A stretch of 64,000 bases of DNA from an uncultured Bryobacteraceae bacterium (GTDB taxonomy: Bacteria; Acidobacteriota; Terriglobia; Bryobacterales; Bryobacteraceae), in assembly GCA_938027685.1 (NCBI GenBank), contig CALJAM010000023.1, forward strand, positions 1 to 64,000, given 5' to 3'. The position numbers and the translations under genes are program-made. Below, in pieces: positions 8,479 to 16,452 of the stretch. The notes below the pieces were generated by a model. That model was not told where the DNA came from. It was given only the letters and a program-made list of their open reading frames with translations, and did not search any database. Position 1 is the stretch's first letter, and every line of letters begins with the position of its first letter.

Positions 8479-8881
8479 GGTCCTGGAGCACACGGCGGAC
8501 ATCGGATTTCGTCTGAGAGCGCCGACGCCGGAGGAGCTGTTCGCACGGGCGGCAGAGGCGCTGGTCTCGCTGGGCTTCGAGTCGGAGGGCATCGAGGAAC
8601 GCCAAAGCTGCGAACTCGCCGCCACCGGATGGGATTGGGAATCGCTCATGGTGAACTGGTTGAGCGAGGTCCTGTACGTGCTCGATGCGCGTCGCCTCCT
8701 GCTGAAGCGGTTCGAGGTGACCCGGATCAGTCCGGAGGCCGTGGCCGGACGCGGCTACGGTGAGCCCTGGAACCCCGAGCGCCATCGCGCTAAGCTGATA
8801 ATCAAGGGCGTAACCTACCACCAGCTCGTCGTCGAACAGCGACCGGAGGGGTGGTATGCCCAAGTCATCCTCGACATCTGA
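8471..8881 (+). CDS. Archease, RtcB-activating protein
   Basis: 136 residues from a GTG start at 8471, preceded by GGGGGCGGG; an ATG at 8444 lies further inside the MFS gene. The sequence fits archease: FEVLEHTADIGFRLRAPTPE (metal-binding His and Asp), ELFARAAEALVSLGF, NWLSEVLYVLD, and the conserved KGVTYHQL near the C-terminus ending in VILDI. Archease speeds RtcB guanylylation and turnover. The downstream neighbour, 12 bp away, is rtcB, which supports the call. The 8-bp overlap with the MFS stop suggests translational coupling. Confidence 0.88.
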   Translation: MFEVLEHTADIGFRLRAPTPEELFARAAEALVSLGFESEGIEERQSCELAATGWDWESLMVNWLSEVLYVLDARRLLLKRFEVTRISPEAVAGRGYGEPWNPERHRAKLIIKGVTYHQLVVEQRPEGWYAQVILDI

Positions 8882-8893
8882 GGGCCCCGCGCC

Positions 8894-10324
8894 ATGCAGA
8901 TTATAGCCTTGGATGAATACCGTTTCCGGATTCCGCGCGATGAGCGGCGCGGCATGCGCACGGACGTCATCGTCTATGCCAGCCAGGCCCTGATCGATCA
9001 GATCCGCAAGGATCAATCGCTCGAACAGGCCATGAACGTGGCCACGCTGCCTGGCATCGTGGGCGTCAGCCTCGCTATGCCGGACATTCATCAGGGCTAC
9101 GGCTTCCCGATCGGCGGGGTGGCGGCTACCGATATCGAAAGCGGCGTGGTCTCGCCCGGCGGCGTGGGCTTCGACATCAACTGCGGCGTCCGGCTCGTGC
9201 GAACCAACTTGACCCAGGACGAGGTTCGCCCGCGCCTGCGCGAGGTGGTCAACCAGCTCTTCCGCGACATCCCCTGCGGCACGGGCAGCGAAGGCCCCAT
9301 TCGTTTGTCCAACGCCCAGTTGGATGAGGTGCTGGTCCACGGAGCCCGCTGGGCGGTCAAGCAGGGCTACGGCGTAGAACGAGACGCCGAATTCGCCGAG
9401 GAGGGCGGTTGCCTGCCCGGCGCGGACCCGGACAAGGTTTCCTCCAAGGCCAAGGAACGCGGCCGCCCGCAACTAGGGACCGTGGGCAGCGGAAATCACT
9501 TTCTGGAAGTGCAGTGGGTCGAGCAGATCCACGACGAGGAAGCCGCCCGCGCCATGGGTCTCCAGCTCAACCAGATCACGGTGCTCATCCACTGCGGCTC
9601 CCGCGGCCTCGGTCACCAGGTGTGCACGGACTACCTGGCTGAAATGGGAGCGGCCATGAAGCGCTACAACATCACGCTGCCCGATCGCCAGCTCGCGTGC
9701 GTGCCGATTCAGTCCCCCGAAGGGCAGGCTTACCTGGCCGCCATGCGCGCCTCGGCCAACTTCGCGTGGGCCAACCGACAGGTCATTCTGCATTTCCTGC
9801 GCGGCTCCCTGGAGAAACTCTTCGGTCGCGACGTGCGCGTGGATCTCATCTACGACGTGGCGCACAACATCGCCAAGGAAGAGACGCACACCGTGGACGG
9901 CCAGAAGCGCCGCGTGCTGGTGCACCGTAAAGGCGCTACCCGCGCCTTCCCACCGGGCCACCGCGACATTCCCGCGGCCTATCGCTCGATCGGCCAGCCC
10001 GTATTGATACCGGGCAGCATGGGCACCGCCTCGTGGGTGCTCGTGGGAGCCGAACGCGCCATGCAGGAGACCTTCGGCAGCGTCTGCCACGGCGCCGGTC
10101 GCCTGCTCTCCCGCACGGCTGCCCGCAAGGGCCGCAACGCGCGCGAGGTCCAGGAGCGACTCGAGCAGCAAGGCATCCTGGTCCGCAGCGAAACGCGCGA
10201 CGGCATCCTCGAAGAGGTGCCCGAAGCCTATAAGAACGTGGACGAGGTGATCGAAGTCGTTCATGCCGCCGGCTTGGCGCGCAAGGTCGCCCGCCTGCGT
10301 CCCATGGCGGTGATTAAAGGCTGA
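8894..10324 (+). CDS. rtcB: RNA-splicing ligase RtcB
   Basis: 476 residues, the normal length. RtcB joins RNA 2',3'-cyclic phosphate (or 3'-phosphate) ends to 5'-hydroxyl ends using GTP and Mn2+. Visible motifs: GGVGFDINCGVR (metal Cys97 and Asp94), GTVGSGNHFLEVQ (metal His), HCGSRGLGHQV, YDVAHNIAKEE, HRKGATRAFPPGH, PGSMGTASWVL and CHGAGRLLSRTAA, which contains the guanylylated His. The gene is encoded directly after archease, its known activator. In bacteria RtcB is linked to RNA repair and stress ribosome maintenance. No sigma-54 rtcR regulator is present here. Confidence 0.95.
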   Translation: MQIIALDEYRFRIPRDERRGMRTDVIVYASQALIDQIRKDQSLEQAMNVATLPGIVGVSLAMPDIHQGYGFPIGGVAATDIESGVVSPGGVGFDINCGVRLVRTNLTQDEVRPRLREVVNQLFRDIPCGTGSEGPIRLSNAQLDEVLVHGARWAVKQGYGVERDAEFAEEGGCLPGADPDKVSSKAKERGRPQLGTVGSGNHFLEVQWVEQIHDEEAARAMGLQLNQITVLIHCGSRGLGHQVCTDYLAEMGAAMKRYNITLPDRQLACVPIQSPEGQAYLAAMRASANFAWANRQVILHFLRGSLEKLFGRDVRVDLIYDVAHNIAKEETHTVDGQKRRVLVHRKGATRAFPPGHRDIPAAYRSIGQPVLIPGSMGTASWVLVGAERAMQETFGSVCHGAGRLLSRTAARKGRNAREVQERLEQQGILVRSETRDGILEEVPEAYKNVDEVIEVVHAAGLARKVARLRPMAVIKG

Positions 10325-10402
10325 GTAGCGCCCCTTCGCCTGACCGAACCCAGCTTCTCTTGACACGGCAGTCCACCGGGCTGAAAATGGCCCGGGGGAG
10401 CC

Positions 10403-10987
10403 ATGCAACCCAACATCTACTCCGAAGGCGCCCAACAGGCAAGCCTCAGCCGCGACCAGATCCAAGCCGGCTGGGGCCGCGGCGATGGTGCGGGCGCACG
10501 CATCCGGGTCCTCAACGAAGCCTTCCGTCTTTACCATCGCTATCGCAACCGCATCGAGCGACTCGCACGGCGCGACTGGGGTACCTCTTGGGCCATGCTG
10601 CGCGAGCTGGAGGATGCGGGAGACACAGGATGGGACTCCGGCGTCCAGGATCTCGATGACGCGTTTCAGCACCTCATCAAGAACAGCGGACAGTGGACCG
10701 ACCAAAGTAGCCGGGCCTACTGGGGACTGAACGAGCCTTCCGTCTACCGCGTACAGGTCCTGGACGCGCCCGCGGCGGCCGCCAACTTCCTCGCCGCCGT
10801 AAACGGCAAGCTCAAGAGGCTCGGAGACCTGGCCGCGGAATTTCGCTACACAGCCCAGGCACTGCTGGACCCCGACGTGAAGCTCCGCAAGCTGCGGGAC
10901 ATCGTCAACCGAGCCGCGGCCCTGGGCTGGCTGGCGCCTGCACCGCCCGCGCAGCTGACGACCCCGGTTTCCCTTATGACGGGATGA
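10403..10987 (+). pseudogene. Unrecognised protein, probably the 5' part of a broken gene
   Basis: The frame gives 194 residues (MQPNIYSEGAQQASLSRDQI at the start), mostly helical with many charged residues; I know no family. It ends inside a segment that is repeated at 11038-11073. Reading the same DNA one frame over at the repeat gives DDPGFPYDGMIEARDQ, which looks more protein-like than the actual end TTPVSLMTG. The following frame at 11052-11396 starts without a good start codon. Removing the 72-base offset between repeats and restoring two single bases would join both parts into one frame of 308 codons. I infer a single gene broken by a duplication and frameshifts. Two genuine small genes or a sequencing error are alternatives. 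Confidence 0.45.
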
Positions 10988-11073
10988 TCGAGGCGCGCGA
11001 CCAATCACCGTCCCACCGTTAGGATCCCGGAGCAGCAGGTTTCCCTTATGACGGGATGATCGGGCGTGCGACC
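10966..11073. repeat. Imperfect direct repeat of about 37 bp, two copies 72 bp apart
   Basis: Copies are at 10966-11002 and 11038-11073. The first 25 bases are identical (beginning GGTTTCCCTTATGACGGG). The remaining 12 differ by one missing A and one C-to-T change. The gap between copies is 35 bases. Repeat-spacer geometry and the minus-strand end (GGGAAAC) resemble a CRISPR unit. However, homology seems to extend upstream (GACCCCGG against GATCCCGG), and both copies can encode FPYDGMI, which favours a decayed duplication of coding sequence. No further copies were noticed in the window and no cas gene is present. Confidence 0.6.
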
Positions 11074-11396
11074 GGCTCAATAAAGCGGTCGAGCTCCTGG
11101 AGGCCATGGATGTCGAATTCCGCCGCTCGCTCAAAGCCGTCTTCAAGGTGACGGACTGGCTGACGCGGGGCGACCAGGCGCTCCAGGCGTTCGTCGAAGC
11201 CCGCAGAGCCCGCCTGCCGGCGAACGTCGCCGCTTTCTGGTCGGCGCTCACCTTGGCGATCACTTTCGTGCCCGTGCTCGAGGATTTCTGGGGCCAGATC
11301 GTCGCCCAAGCGCCCGGACTGGCGGCCTGGATGCGGCACACGATGGAAGAAAGGCATTGGCGCCTCGAGCGCGCCGCAGCCGGCACAACCTTCTAA
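11052..11396 (+). pseudogene. 3' part of the broken unrecognised gene
   Basis: An open frame runs from just after a stop at 11049-11051 to TAA at 11394-11396. The first ATG is at 11106, giving 96 residues, but the residues before it (DDRACDRLNKAVELLEA) look like genuine coding sequence without a start codon. Restoring the A that is missing in the second repeat copy joins it to GFPYDGMIEA. The product is helical, has an amphipathic or hydrophobic stretch (FWSALTLAITFVPVLEDFW) and no recognised domain. It overlaps the convergent zincin gene by 4 bp. Treated as the second fragment of the 10403 gene. Confidence 0.4.
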
Positions 11397-11743
11397 CGCC
11401 GCACCCTGCGCCGCCATTCGGCGCGGCGAATTTCGGATTCGCTCAGGCCGAAGTAATGCGCCACCTCGTGCCAGACGGTCTGGCGGACCAGGCGCGCCAG
11501 CTCTGCCCGGCTGCGCGCCATGCGCTCGTGCGGCCCTTGGTAAATCGTAATTCTGTCGGGCAGCGTGAAACTGTCGCTGACGCTGCGCCGAGTCAGCGGC
11601 CGGCCTTCATAAAGTCCGAGTAGTCCCGGTCGCGGTGGCTCTTTCTCCACCACAAAAGCCACATTGTGCAGTCTGCGCCGGAAGCGCGCGGGGATCGTCC
11701 TCAACGCCTCCTCGACCAGGCGGTCGAATTCCTGCGGCGACAT
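11393..11743 (-). CDS. Small zincin-like metallopeptidase (PF06262/DUF1025 type)
   Basis: 116 residues. The zinc motif HEVAHYFGLSESEI (HExxH, then Gly and Glu) matches the minimal metallopeptidase family represented by short bacterial zincins. N-terminal MSPQEFDRLVEEALRTIPARF and the ITIYQGPHERMA segment are also typical. Cytosolic, with no signal peptide. Physiological substrates of this family are not established. It is the last gene of a nine-gene minus-strand run and follows thiD after 34 bp. Confidence 0.85.
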   Translation of the reverse strand: MSPQEFDRLVEEALRTIPARFRRRLHNVAFVVEKEPPRPGLLGLYEGRPLTRRSVSDSFTLPDRITIYQGPHERMARSRAELARLVRQTVWHEVAHYFGLSESEIRRAEWRRRVRR

Positions 11744-11777
11744 TCCCCTCGCTTCATTCTAATCGCCGCCCGCGACC

Positions 11778-12569
11778 TCACGGCTCCATTTGCACACGCG
11801 CATGATGATTCACCGGACCGGCGCCCCGGCCTAACCCAGGATTGCTGCGAATGGCCTCCGTGATGTAGGCCTTGGCCGCCTCGACGGCAGTGGGCAGATC
11901 GAACCCCCGCGCCAGGCACGCCGCGATGGCGGCGGAGTAGGTGCAGCCGGTGCCGTGCGTGTGCGGCGTGGCTATGTGAGGCGCGGGGAACTCGTAGCTC
12001 CGGCCGTCCAGGAACAGAACGTCGGTCGCGCTCGTGCGAAGATGGCCGCCCTTTATGAGCACCGCACGCGGCCCCAGCTTGTGAATGACCTCGGCCGCGC
12101 GGCGCATCGCCGCTACGTCTTCGATCGCAAAGCCGGCCAAGGCCGTCGCTTCGTGCAGGTTCGGCGTCACCAGCGTCGCCCGCGGCAGCAGCCGCTCGAT
12201 GAGCGCGGCCCGCGCATCCTCGGCCAGCAGCGGCGCGCCGTGCTTGCTGATCAGCACCGGATCCACCACGAGGGGAAAATCGAACTGCGCGGCCGCTTCG
12301 GCCACGGCCTCGACAATCTCGCGGTTGCCCAGCGCTCCCGTCTTGGCCGCCTGTGGGCGAATGTCTTCCAGTACGGCGCGGATCTGCTCTCTGACCAGAT
12401 CGGGCGGAAGGCACTCCACGCGCGAAACGCGCATCGTGTTCTGCACCGTGATGAGCGTGACCACGGCTTCGCCGTAGACGCCGAATTGATGGAAAGTTTT
12501 CAGATCGGCCTGCAAGCCGGCACCGCCCGAAGGATCCGAGCCGGCGATGGTCAGAGCGACAGCGACCAT
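11778..12569 (-). CDS. thiD: Hydroxymethylpyrimidine/phosphomethylpyrimidine kinase ThiD
   Basis: 263 residues. ThiD phosphorylates HMP and HMP-phosphate to HMP-diphosphate for thiamine synthesis. Motifs of the ribokinase-like fold are clear: ALTIAGSDPSGGAGLQADLK at the N-terminus, VVDPVLISKHGAPLL, LVTPNLHEATALAG, VLIKGGHL, and the anion-hole motif THGTGCTYSAAIAA. No other thi gene and no TPP riboswitch is seen nearby, so it may serve HMP salvage or a dispersed pathway. It lies 39 bp after the exported-protein operon. Confidence 0.95.
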   Translation of the reverse strand: MVAVALTIAGSDPSGGAGLQADLKTFHQFGVYGEAVVTLITVQNTMRVSRVECLPPDLVREQIRAVLEDIRPQAAKTGALGNREIVEAVAEAAAQFDFPLVVDPVLISKHGAPLLAEDARAALIERLLPRATLVTPNLHEATALAGFAIEDVAAMRRAAEVIHKLGPRAVLIKGGHLRTSATDVLFLDGRSYEFPAPHIATPHTHGTGCTYSAAIAACLARGFDLPTAVEAAKAYITEAIRSNPGLGRGAGPVNHHARVQMEP

Positions 12570-12608
12570 GAAGGCATCCTTTGAAGGCCAGTATCCGACA
12601 GGCGAGGA

Positions 12609-13973
12609 TCAGAACGTAACGCGGGGGGTGCGGGTGACGCCGACAGAGTTACGGATCTCGATCTCAACCGCCCTCACCTGCGCGACGTCGCCGGTTACCG
12701 GAAACGCCGCGCGCAGGGCAAACAATCCGCCCAGAGTTGCGCTCTCAAAATAGCGACGGAACTCTGCCGCGGCATCCAAAGCGACCGGACCGGGATCGAG
12801 TACCTGCCCGTTGCTCCCGTAGAAGGTGAAGGTCAGTTGAGAGACCGAACGCGAGTTGTCGAATCCCGCCAGGTACAGCTCGAGGCCTCCTGCGCGACGC
12901 TCCACACGGACCGCATCGACCACGACGGGCTGTGGGACCAAAACCAGCTCCGCGTGCGTCACGTGCGGGCCGAGTTCCGCCCTGAGGATCAACCTCCCGG
13001 CCGTGGTCCCGGTCTGAAGCACTACCTCCTCTCCTCCGTCGAAATGACCGGCATCCGCGCCCCGCTCGACCGAGAAAGGCAACGACCGTCCCGGCGGGGA
13101 GAGGAAGCCGATCGCGGGATCGTCCGGCCAGCCCGGCGCAGCAGGCTGAAACTCGACGCGCAGTTCACCCCGACCCGCTGAACGGGCGCGCTCGGCCAGG
13201 CGGATCCGCAGGCGCACCTGCTGACCGCTACGCGGCGGCGTCGGATCCAGCGAGATCTCCGGCCGTGGCGGCGGCGCCTCGGTCGCCGCGCCGGAGAGCG
13301 CGAACGTGCGCCCGTTCATCACGAGCCGGCCGCCGTGCGTACCGGCCGAAGGCGGCTGGAACACGACCTCGATGACGGCCGATTCGCCCGCGTCGATCCG
13401 CCGCGGAAGATCGAAACCTGCGACGAGCCGGAAGGCCTCGCCCTGCACCGCCACTTCCGCTACCTCCACCGGATCGGCGTAGGGATTTTCGATGCGGAAC
13501 CGGCGGGAGGCGGAGCCGCCCACCTCGGTCTTCCCAAAGTCCACCGTGTCCGCCGAGCGTAGCGGCATCCAGCCGTGCGCCTCTTGGAGCGAAAGCACAG
13601 GCCCGGCTGTGACCCTGGCGCGAAGCAGGACGGCGACCGTGTTTACGGTGAGGACGGCACTATAAGCGCCCGCACCCGAGGGCGTCAATCGGACGGAGAA
13701 CTCCAGAACCGCGCCAGGCGACAGGTTCGCAGGCAGCGCCGGGGCGTCCTTACGTGTGAAGCCGAATCCGGCCACCTGCACCGTATGAACCACAGCGGCG
13801 ACCTTCCCCGCATTGCGAACCCGGAAGCGCGCATCGAGTACGTCCGAGGCGTCAACCGCTCCCAGATCCGCCACTTCGCGGACCGGCTGCTCCGCCTCGC
13901 CCCGCACCAGGCTCAGCTCCAACTGCGCCCACAAGAGGACCGGGGCAAGTCCCAGAGCGGCGAGGAACCTCAC
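12609..13973 (-). CDS. Exported protein with choice-of-anchor/ASH-like Ig domains
   Basis: 454 residues with a signal peptide (MRFLAALGLAPVLLWAQ). Two stretches follow the ASH/choice-of-anchor D pattern. One is near residues 40-120 (DARFRVRNAGKVAAVVHTVQ, then LPANLSPGAVLEFSVRLTP). The other is near 150-235 (VDFGKTEVGGSASRRFRIEN, then DAGESAVIEVVFQPPSAGTH). A Pro-rich linker precedes a C-terminal Ig-like half (EISLDPTPPRSGQQVRLRI). It overlaps the upstream gene by 4 bp (ATGA). It is the third gene of a translationally coupled exported trio; function unknown. Confidence 0.7.
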   Translation of the reverse strand: MRFLAALGLAPVLLWAQLELSLVRGEAEQPVREVADLGAVDASDVLDARFRVRNAGKVAAVVHTVQVAGFGFTRKDAPALPANLSPGAVLEFSVRLTPSGAGAYSAVLTVNTVAVLLRARVTAGPVLSLQEAHGWMPLRSADTVDFGKTEVGGSASRRFRIENPYADPVEVAEVAVQGEAFRLVAGFDLPRRIDAGESAVIEVVFQPPSAGTHGGRLVMNGRTFALSGAATEAPPPRPEISLDPTPPRSGQQVRLRIRLAERARSAGRGELRVEFQPAAPGWPDDPAIGFLSPPGRSLPFSVERGADAGHFDGGEEVVLQTGTTAGRLILRAELGPHVTHAELVLVPQPVVVDAVRVERRAGGLELYLAGFDNSRSVSQLTFTFYGSNGQVLDPGPVALDAAAEFRRYFESATLGGLFALRAAFPVTGDVAQVRAVEIEIRNSVGVTRTPRVTF

Positions 13974-14731
13974 GGCGCATCCTCCGGCAACGCGTACACC
14001 GCGGCTTGCCCTTCGCGGAGCCGTAGGCCAAAGCGCGCCGCGTCCGCGGTGATGATTTCAGCCCACTCGTCGCTGATGGCATTCAGCGCGACGATCGCAG
14101 CGGGCATCGCGAAGGTCTCGGACAATCCGCCCATCCGGTGAAGATGTAGTAGCGCCCCCTCGGCCGAGAGCATCGTGCCGCGACCGAGCATCAGGACGGG
14201 GCCGCCGGCGGGCAGTTTCTCGAGCAACCTCCCAGAGTCTCCCTGAGCTGGCGTGAACTCCACCAATTCCAATCGGTCGTTGCGGCGCACCAAGGCGAGG
14301 AACCGCTGATCGTCCAGCCACGCGATTGCGGCGACGTCTTGTTCCAGTGACCGCAAGGGCACGAGGGTCTCGCCGAGGATCCGGCACACCAGCCGCTTTG
14401 CGGGGAAGTAGGACAAGGCGGGGCGACCCGCCTCATCGAATGCGAAAAGCGCAGGTCCGGGCGGCGCTTCCAGGCGTGCCTTTTCGGCGCCCTCGGCGTC
14501 GAGCAGGACAACTGCGCGTTCGAGTTTGGCGACGGTCCAAGCGCTGCTCGAAGCCGACCCGATCACGCCTTCCAGTCGTAGTTCGCCCGCCACGAAGTTG
14601 CCCGCAACTCCGTAAAGCGCGCGCAGGCCGGCTTGGCGGTCCACAAAATAACCGAGGCGCGGCGGCGCAGGCGTCCACTGGGCACAGGCTACGGATGCGA
14701 GCAAGACGAACACGAAGCCTTGCTGCGGCAT
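13970..14731 (-). CDS. Exported protein, possibly beta-propeller-like
   Basis: 253 residues from the ATG at 14731, giving a signal peptide MPQQGFVFVLLASVACAQ. The mature part has repeated short segments of alternating hydrophobic strands, e.g. LGYFVDRQAGLRALYGVAGN, ALFAFDEAGRPALSYF, AIAWLDDQRFLALVRR and VLMLGRGTMLSAEGALL. These suggest a beta-propeller, although no family motif is certain. The start lies one base past the stop of the upstream gene, and its end overlaps the next gene by 4 bp, so all three must be co-translated. Unrecognised family. Confidence 0.6.
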   Translation of the reverse strand: MPQQGFVFVLLASVACAQWTPAPPRLGYFVDRQAGLRALYGVAGNFVAGELRLEGVIGSASSSAWTVAKLERAVVLLDAEGAEKARLEAPPGPALFAFDEAGRPALSYFPAKRLVCRILGETLVPLRSLEQDVAAIAWLDDQRFLALVRRNDRLELVEFTPAQGDSGRLLEKLPAGGPVLMLGRGTMLSAEGALLHLHRMGGLSETFAMPAAIVALNAISDEWAEIITADAARFGLRLREGQAAVYALPEDAP

Positions 14732-14732
14732 C

Positions 14733-15329
14733 TCAAGGCCTCCCCACGGTGATGACGGGCGTTCCGATGCGGACCGGCGGGGGGCTGACCGGAACGGCGC
14801 GCGTGTCACGCCGCGCCCAAGCGACGGCCAACCCGACCGCGGCCGCTCCGCCGGCCGCAGCGCCGATCTTCCACCACCGCGGCCGCGAACGCACCAGGCT
14901 CGTGTGCGAGGCGGTTGGCGCGGGTCCGTTCACCAGTCGCAGCTCGAAGACCGCACCCGCGCGGGCGCCGTTCTTGGCGGCGATGACGCGTATGCGGACC
15001 GGCCCCGAAATACGGTTCCAGCGGACTTCCCGAACCGTTGCGCGGCCGTCGGGACCGGTCCGCATAACCTCGGTCTGGAGGCCGTTGGGAAAGCTTCCCG
15101 TAGCCCCCTCCGCGGGCAGCCGGAACGTGACGGTGGCATCCGCCACCGGCCGCCCGGTTTCATCCACCACCTGCACCGTCCAGGGTGCGCGGGTCCGCGC
15201 TCCTGCAGGCTGGACGGCGCCCTCGCCTTCGAGCACCCGGATCTCGAGTACGGCGCTCTGGCCCGCCCACAGGCTGGGCAGCAACGCCAGCACCCAAGTC
15301 CATCTCCGATGTCCGGCCGCGCTCGTCAT
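14733..15329 (-). CDS. Exported Ig-like (Big_1-type) protein with a C-terminal membrane anchor
   Basis: 198 residues. N-terminal signal region MTSAAGHRRWTWVLALLPSLWAG. Residues about 45-130 resemble a bacterial Ig-like group 1 domain: TVQVVDETGRPVADATVTFR, then TGPDGRATVREVRWN. A hydrophobic segment near 150-172 (RWWKIGAAAGGAAAVGLAVA) followed by Arg and a Pro-rich tail predicts a membrane anchor with a short tail. It is the first gene of the three-gene exported operon, and its stop is one base from the next ATG. Role unknown. Confidence 0.65.
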   Translation of the reverse strand: MTSAAGHRRWTWVLALLPSLWAGQSAVLEIRVLEGEGAVQPAGARTRAPWTVQVVDETGRPVADATVTFRLPAEGATGSFPNGLQTEVMRTGPDGRATVREVRWNRISGPVRIRVIAAKNGARAGAVFELRLVNGPAPTASHTSLVRSRPRWWKIGAAAGGAAAVGLAVAWARRDTRAVPVSPPPVRIGTPVITVGRP

Positions 15330-15390
15330 CGGACATAGAGCTAGTGCCTCGACAAGCGAGTTTCTCTCTGCGGGAGGCGGGAGGGACGCT

Positions 15391-16428
15391 TTAGGCCGCG
15401 CGCAGCTCCACGATCAGGGCGTCCAGGGCGAGGGTCTTCTGGATGTTGCGCCGCACCAGCGATGCGATCTCGTCGGCTCGGGCCACGGCCCGGTCGATCC
15501 ATCGAAACGAGACTTGACTGGCGAGCGCCTCAAGGCGCGGTCGTATGTCCTCGTTGCGCACCGGCAGGGTCCGAGGGCCGTCGCGGCTGATGACGAGCAG
15601 GTCGCGCAGCAAGCCGTAAAGCACGGCCAGCAAGACTTCCAGCTTCTCCTGCCTCACGACGGCCGACTCGCTCTGCTGGATCCACGAGGCGAACGGAGCC
15701 TTGCCGGCGGCCACCTCCAGCAACGTGAGCATCGCCTCGCGCTGCCGGTCGTAGGCTTGCAGGTCCAGCGAGACGGCCAGTCCCGGCCGGCCCTGTGCGA
15801 GAGCAATACGTCGCTCGGGGTCACTGAGACCTCGCGCCCGGACGAACTCGGCCATCTCTTCCGGCGAAAGCGGGCTGAGATGAAAAATCACAGCGCGGGA
15901 GCGAATCGTGGGCAGCAGCTCGTAAAGGTTCTCCGCGGTGGCGACGAGGATCAGGTGTTCGGGCGGCTCCTCCAGCGTCTTGAGCAGGGAGTTCGCCGCC
16001 TGCTCGTTGGCGCGATCCAGCTCGTCGATTAGAAAGACACGGCAGCCGCCGCGCAACGGCTTGTACTGGGCCAGCTCCTTGAGCAACCGCATCTGCTGGA
16101 TCGAGATCTGACGCAGCGGCCCGTCGGGAGCGAAGGTGACGAAGTCGGGATGACTGGCAAACAGCAGCGGATCTTCGTTGCGGCGCTCGGCGGGCCATTT
16201 CTCGCGCTCGCGCAGGTAGGCGACGTTCTCAGGAAGGCTCAGATCATCACGCTCAATTTTGTCGGCATCCCCGAGCAGTGCGGCTGCCAGCCTTCTCGCC
16301 AGGGTCGCTTTGCCGATTCCCTGCGGGCCGGCCAACAGCAGCGTCTGCGGGACGCGACCCGAGGTCACGGCGTGATAGAGAGCCTGATTGACCGCGCGGT
16401 TGCCGTAGAAATTCGGGAACACCTGCAT
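15391..16428 (-). CDS. holB: DNA polymerase III delta' subunit
   Basis: 345 residues. The clamp-loader AAA+ fold is shown by the Walker A motif LLLAGPQGIGKATLARRLA, the region FLIDELDRANEQAANSLLK (Walker B-like), and the conserved LEEPPEHLILVATAENLYEL with IRSRAVIFHLSPLSPEEM (SRC-like motif with Ala in place of Cys). HPDF appears where expected. Between Walker A and HPDF there is no cysteine, so the zinc module of E. coli delta' and DnaX is missing. It lies 24 bp after the threonine-synthase homologue. Cytosolic replisome component. Confidence 0.9.
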   Translation of the reverse strand: MQVFPNFYGNRAVNQALYHAVTSGRVPQTLLLAGPQGIGKATLARRLAAALLGDADKIERDDLSLPENVAYLREREKWPAERRNEDPLLFASHPDFVTFAPDGPLRQISIQQMRLLKELAQYKPLRGGCRVFLIDELDRANEQAANSLLKTLEEPPEHLILVATAENLYELLPTIRSRAVIFHLSPLSPEEMAEFVRARGLSDPERRIALAQGRPGLAVSLDLQAYDRQREAMLTLLEVAAGKAPFASWIQQSESAVVRQEKLEVLLAVLYGLLRDLLVISRDGPRTLPVRNEDIRPRLEALASQVSFRWIDRAVARADEIASLVRRNIQKTLALDALIVELRAA

Positions 16429-16452
16429 TCGATTCTACCGGCGCGGCGAGGA

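Noticed and set aside
10966-11073. True CRISPR array
   Set aside because: Only two imperfect copies, no cas genes, and both copies fit a protein-coding explanation. Kept as a repeat and a finding, not annotated as CRISPR.
9473-11386. Open frame of 637 codons on the minus strand
   Set aside because: It is antisense to rtcB and to the unknown locus, and its translation has no recognisable domain.
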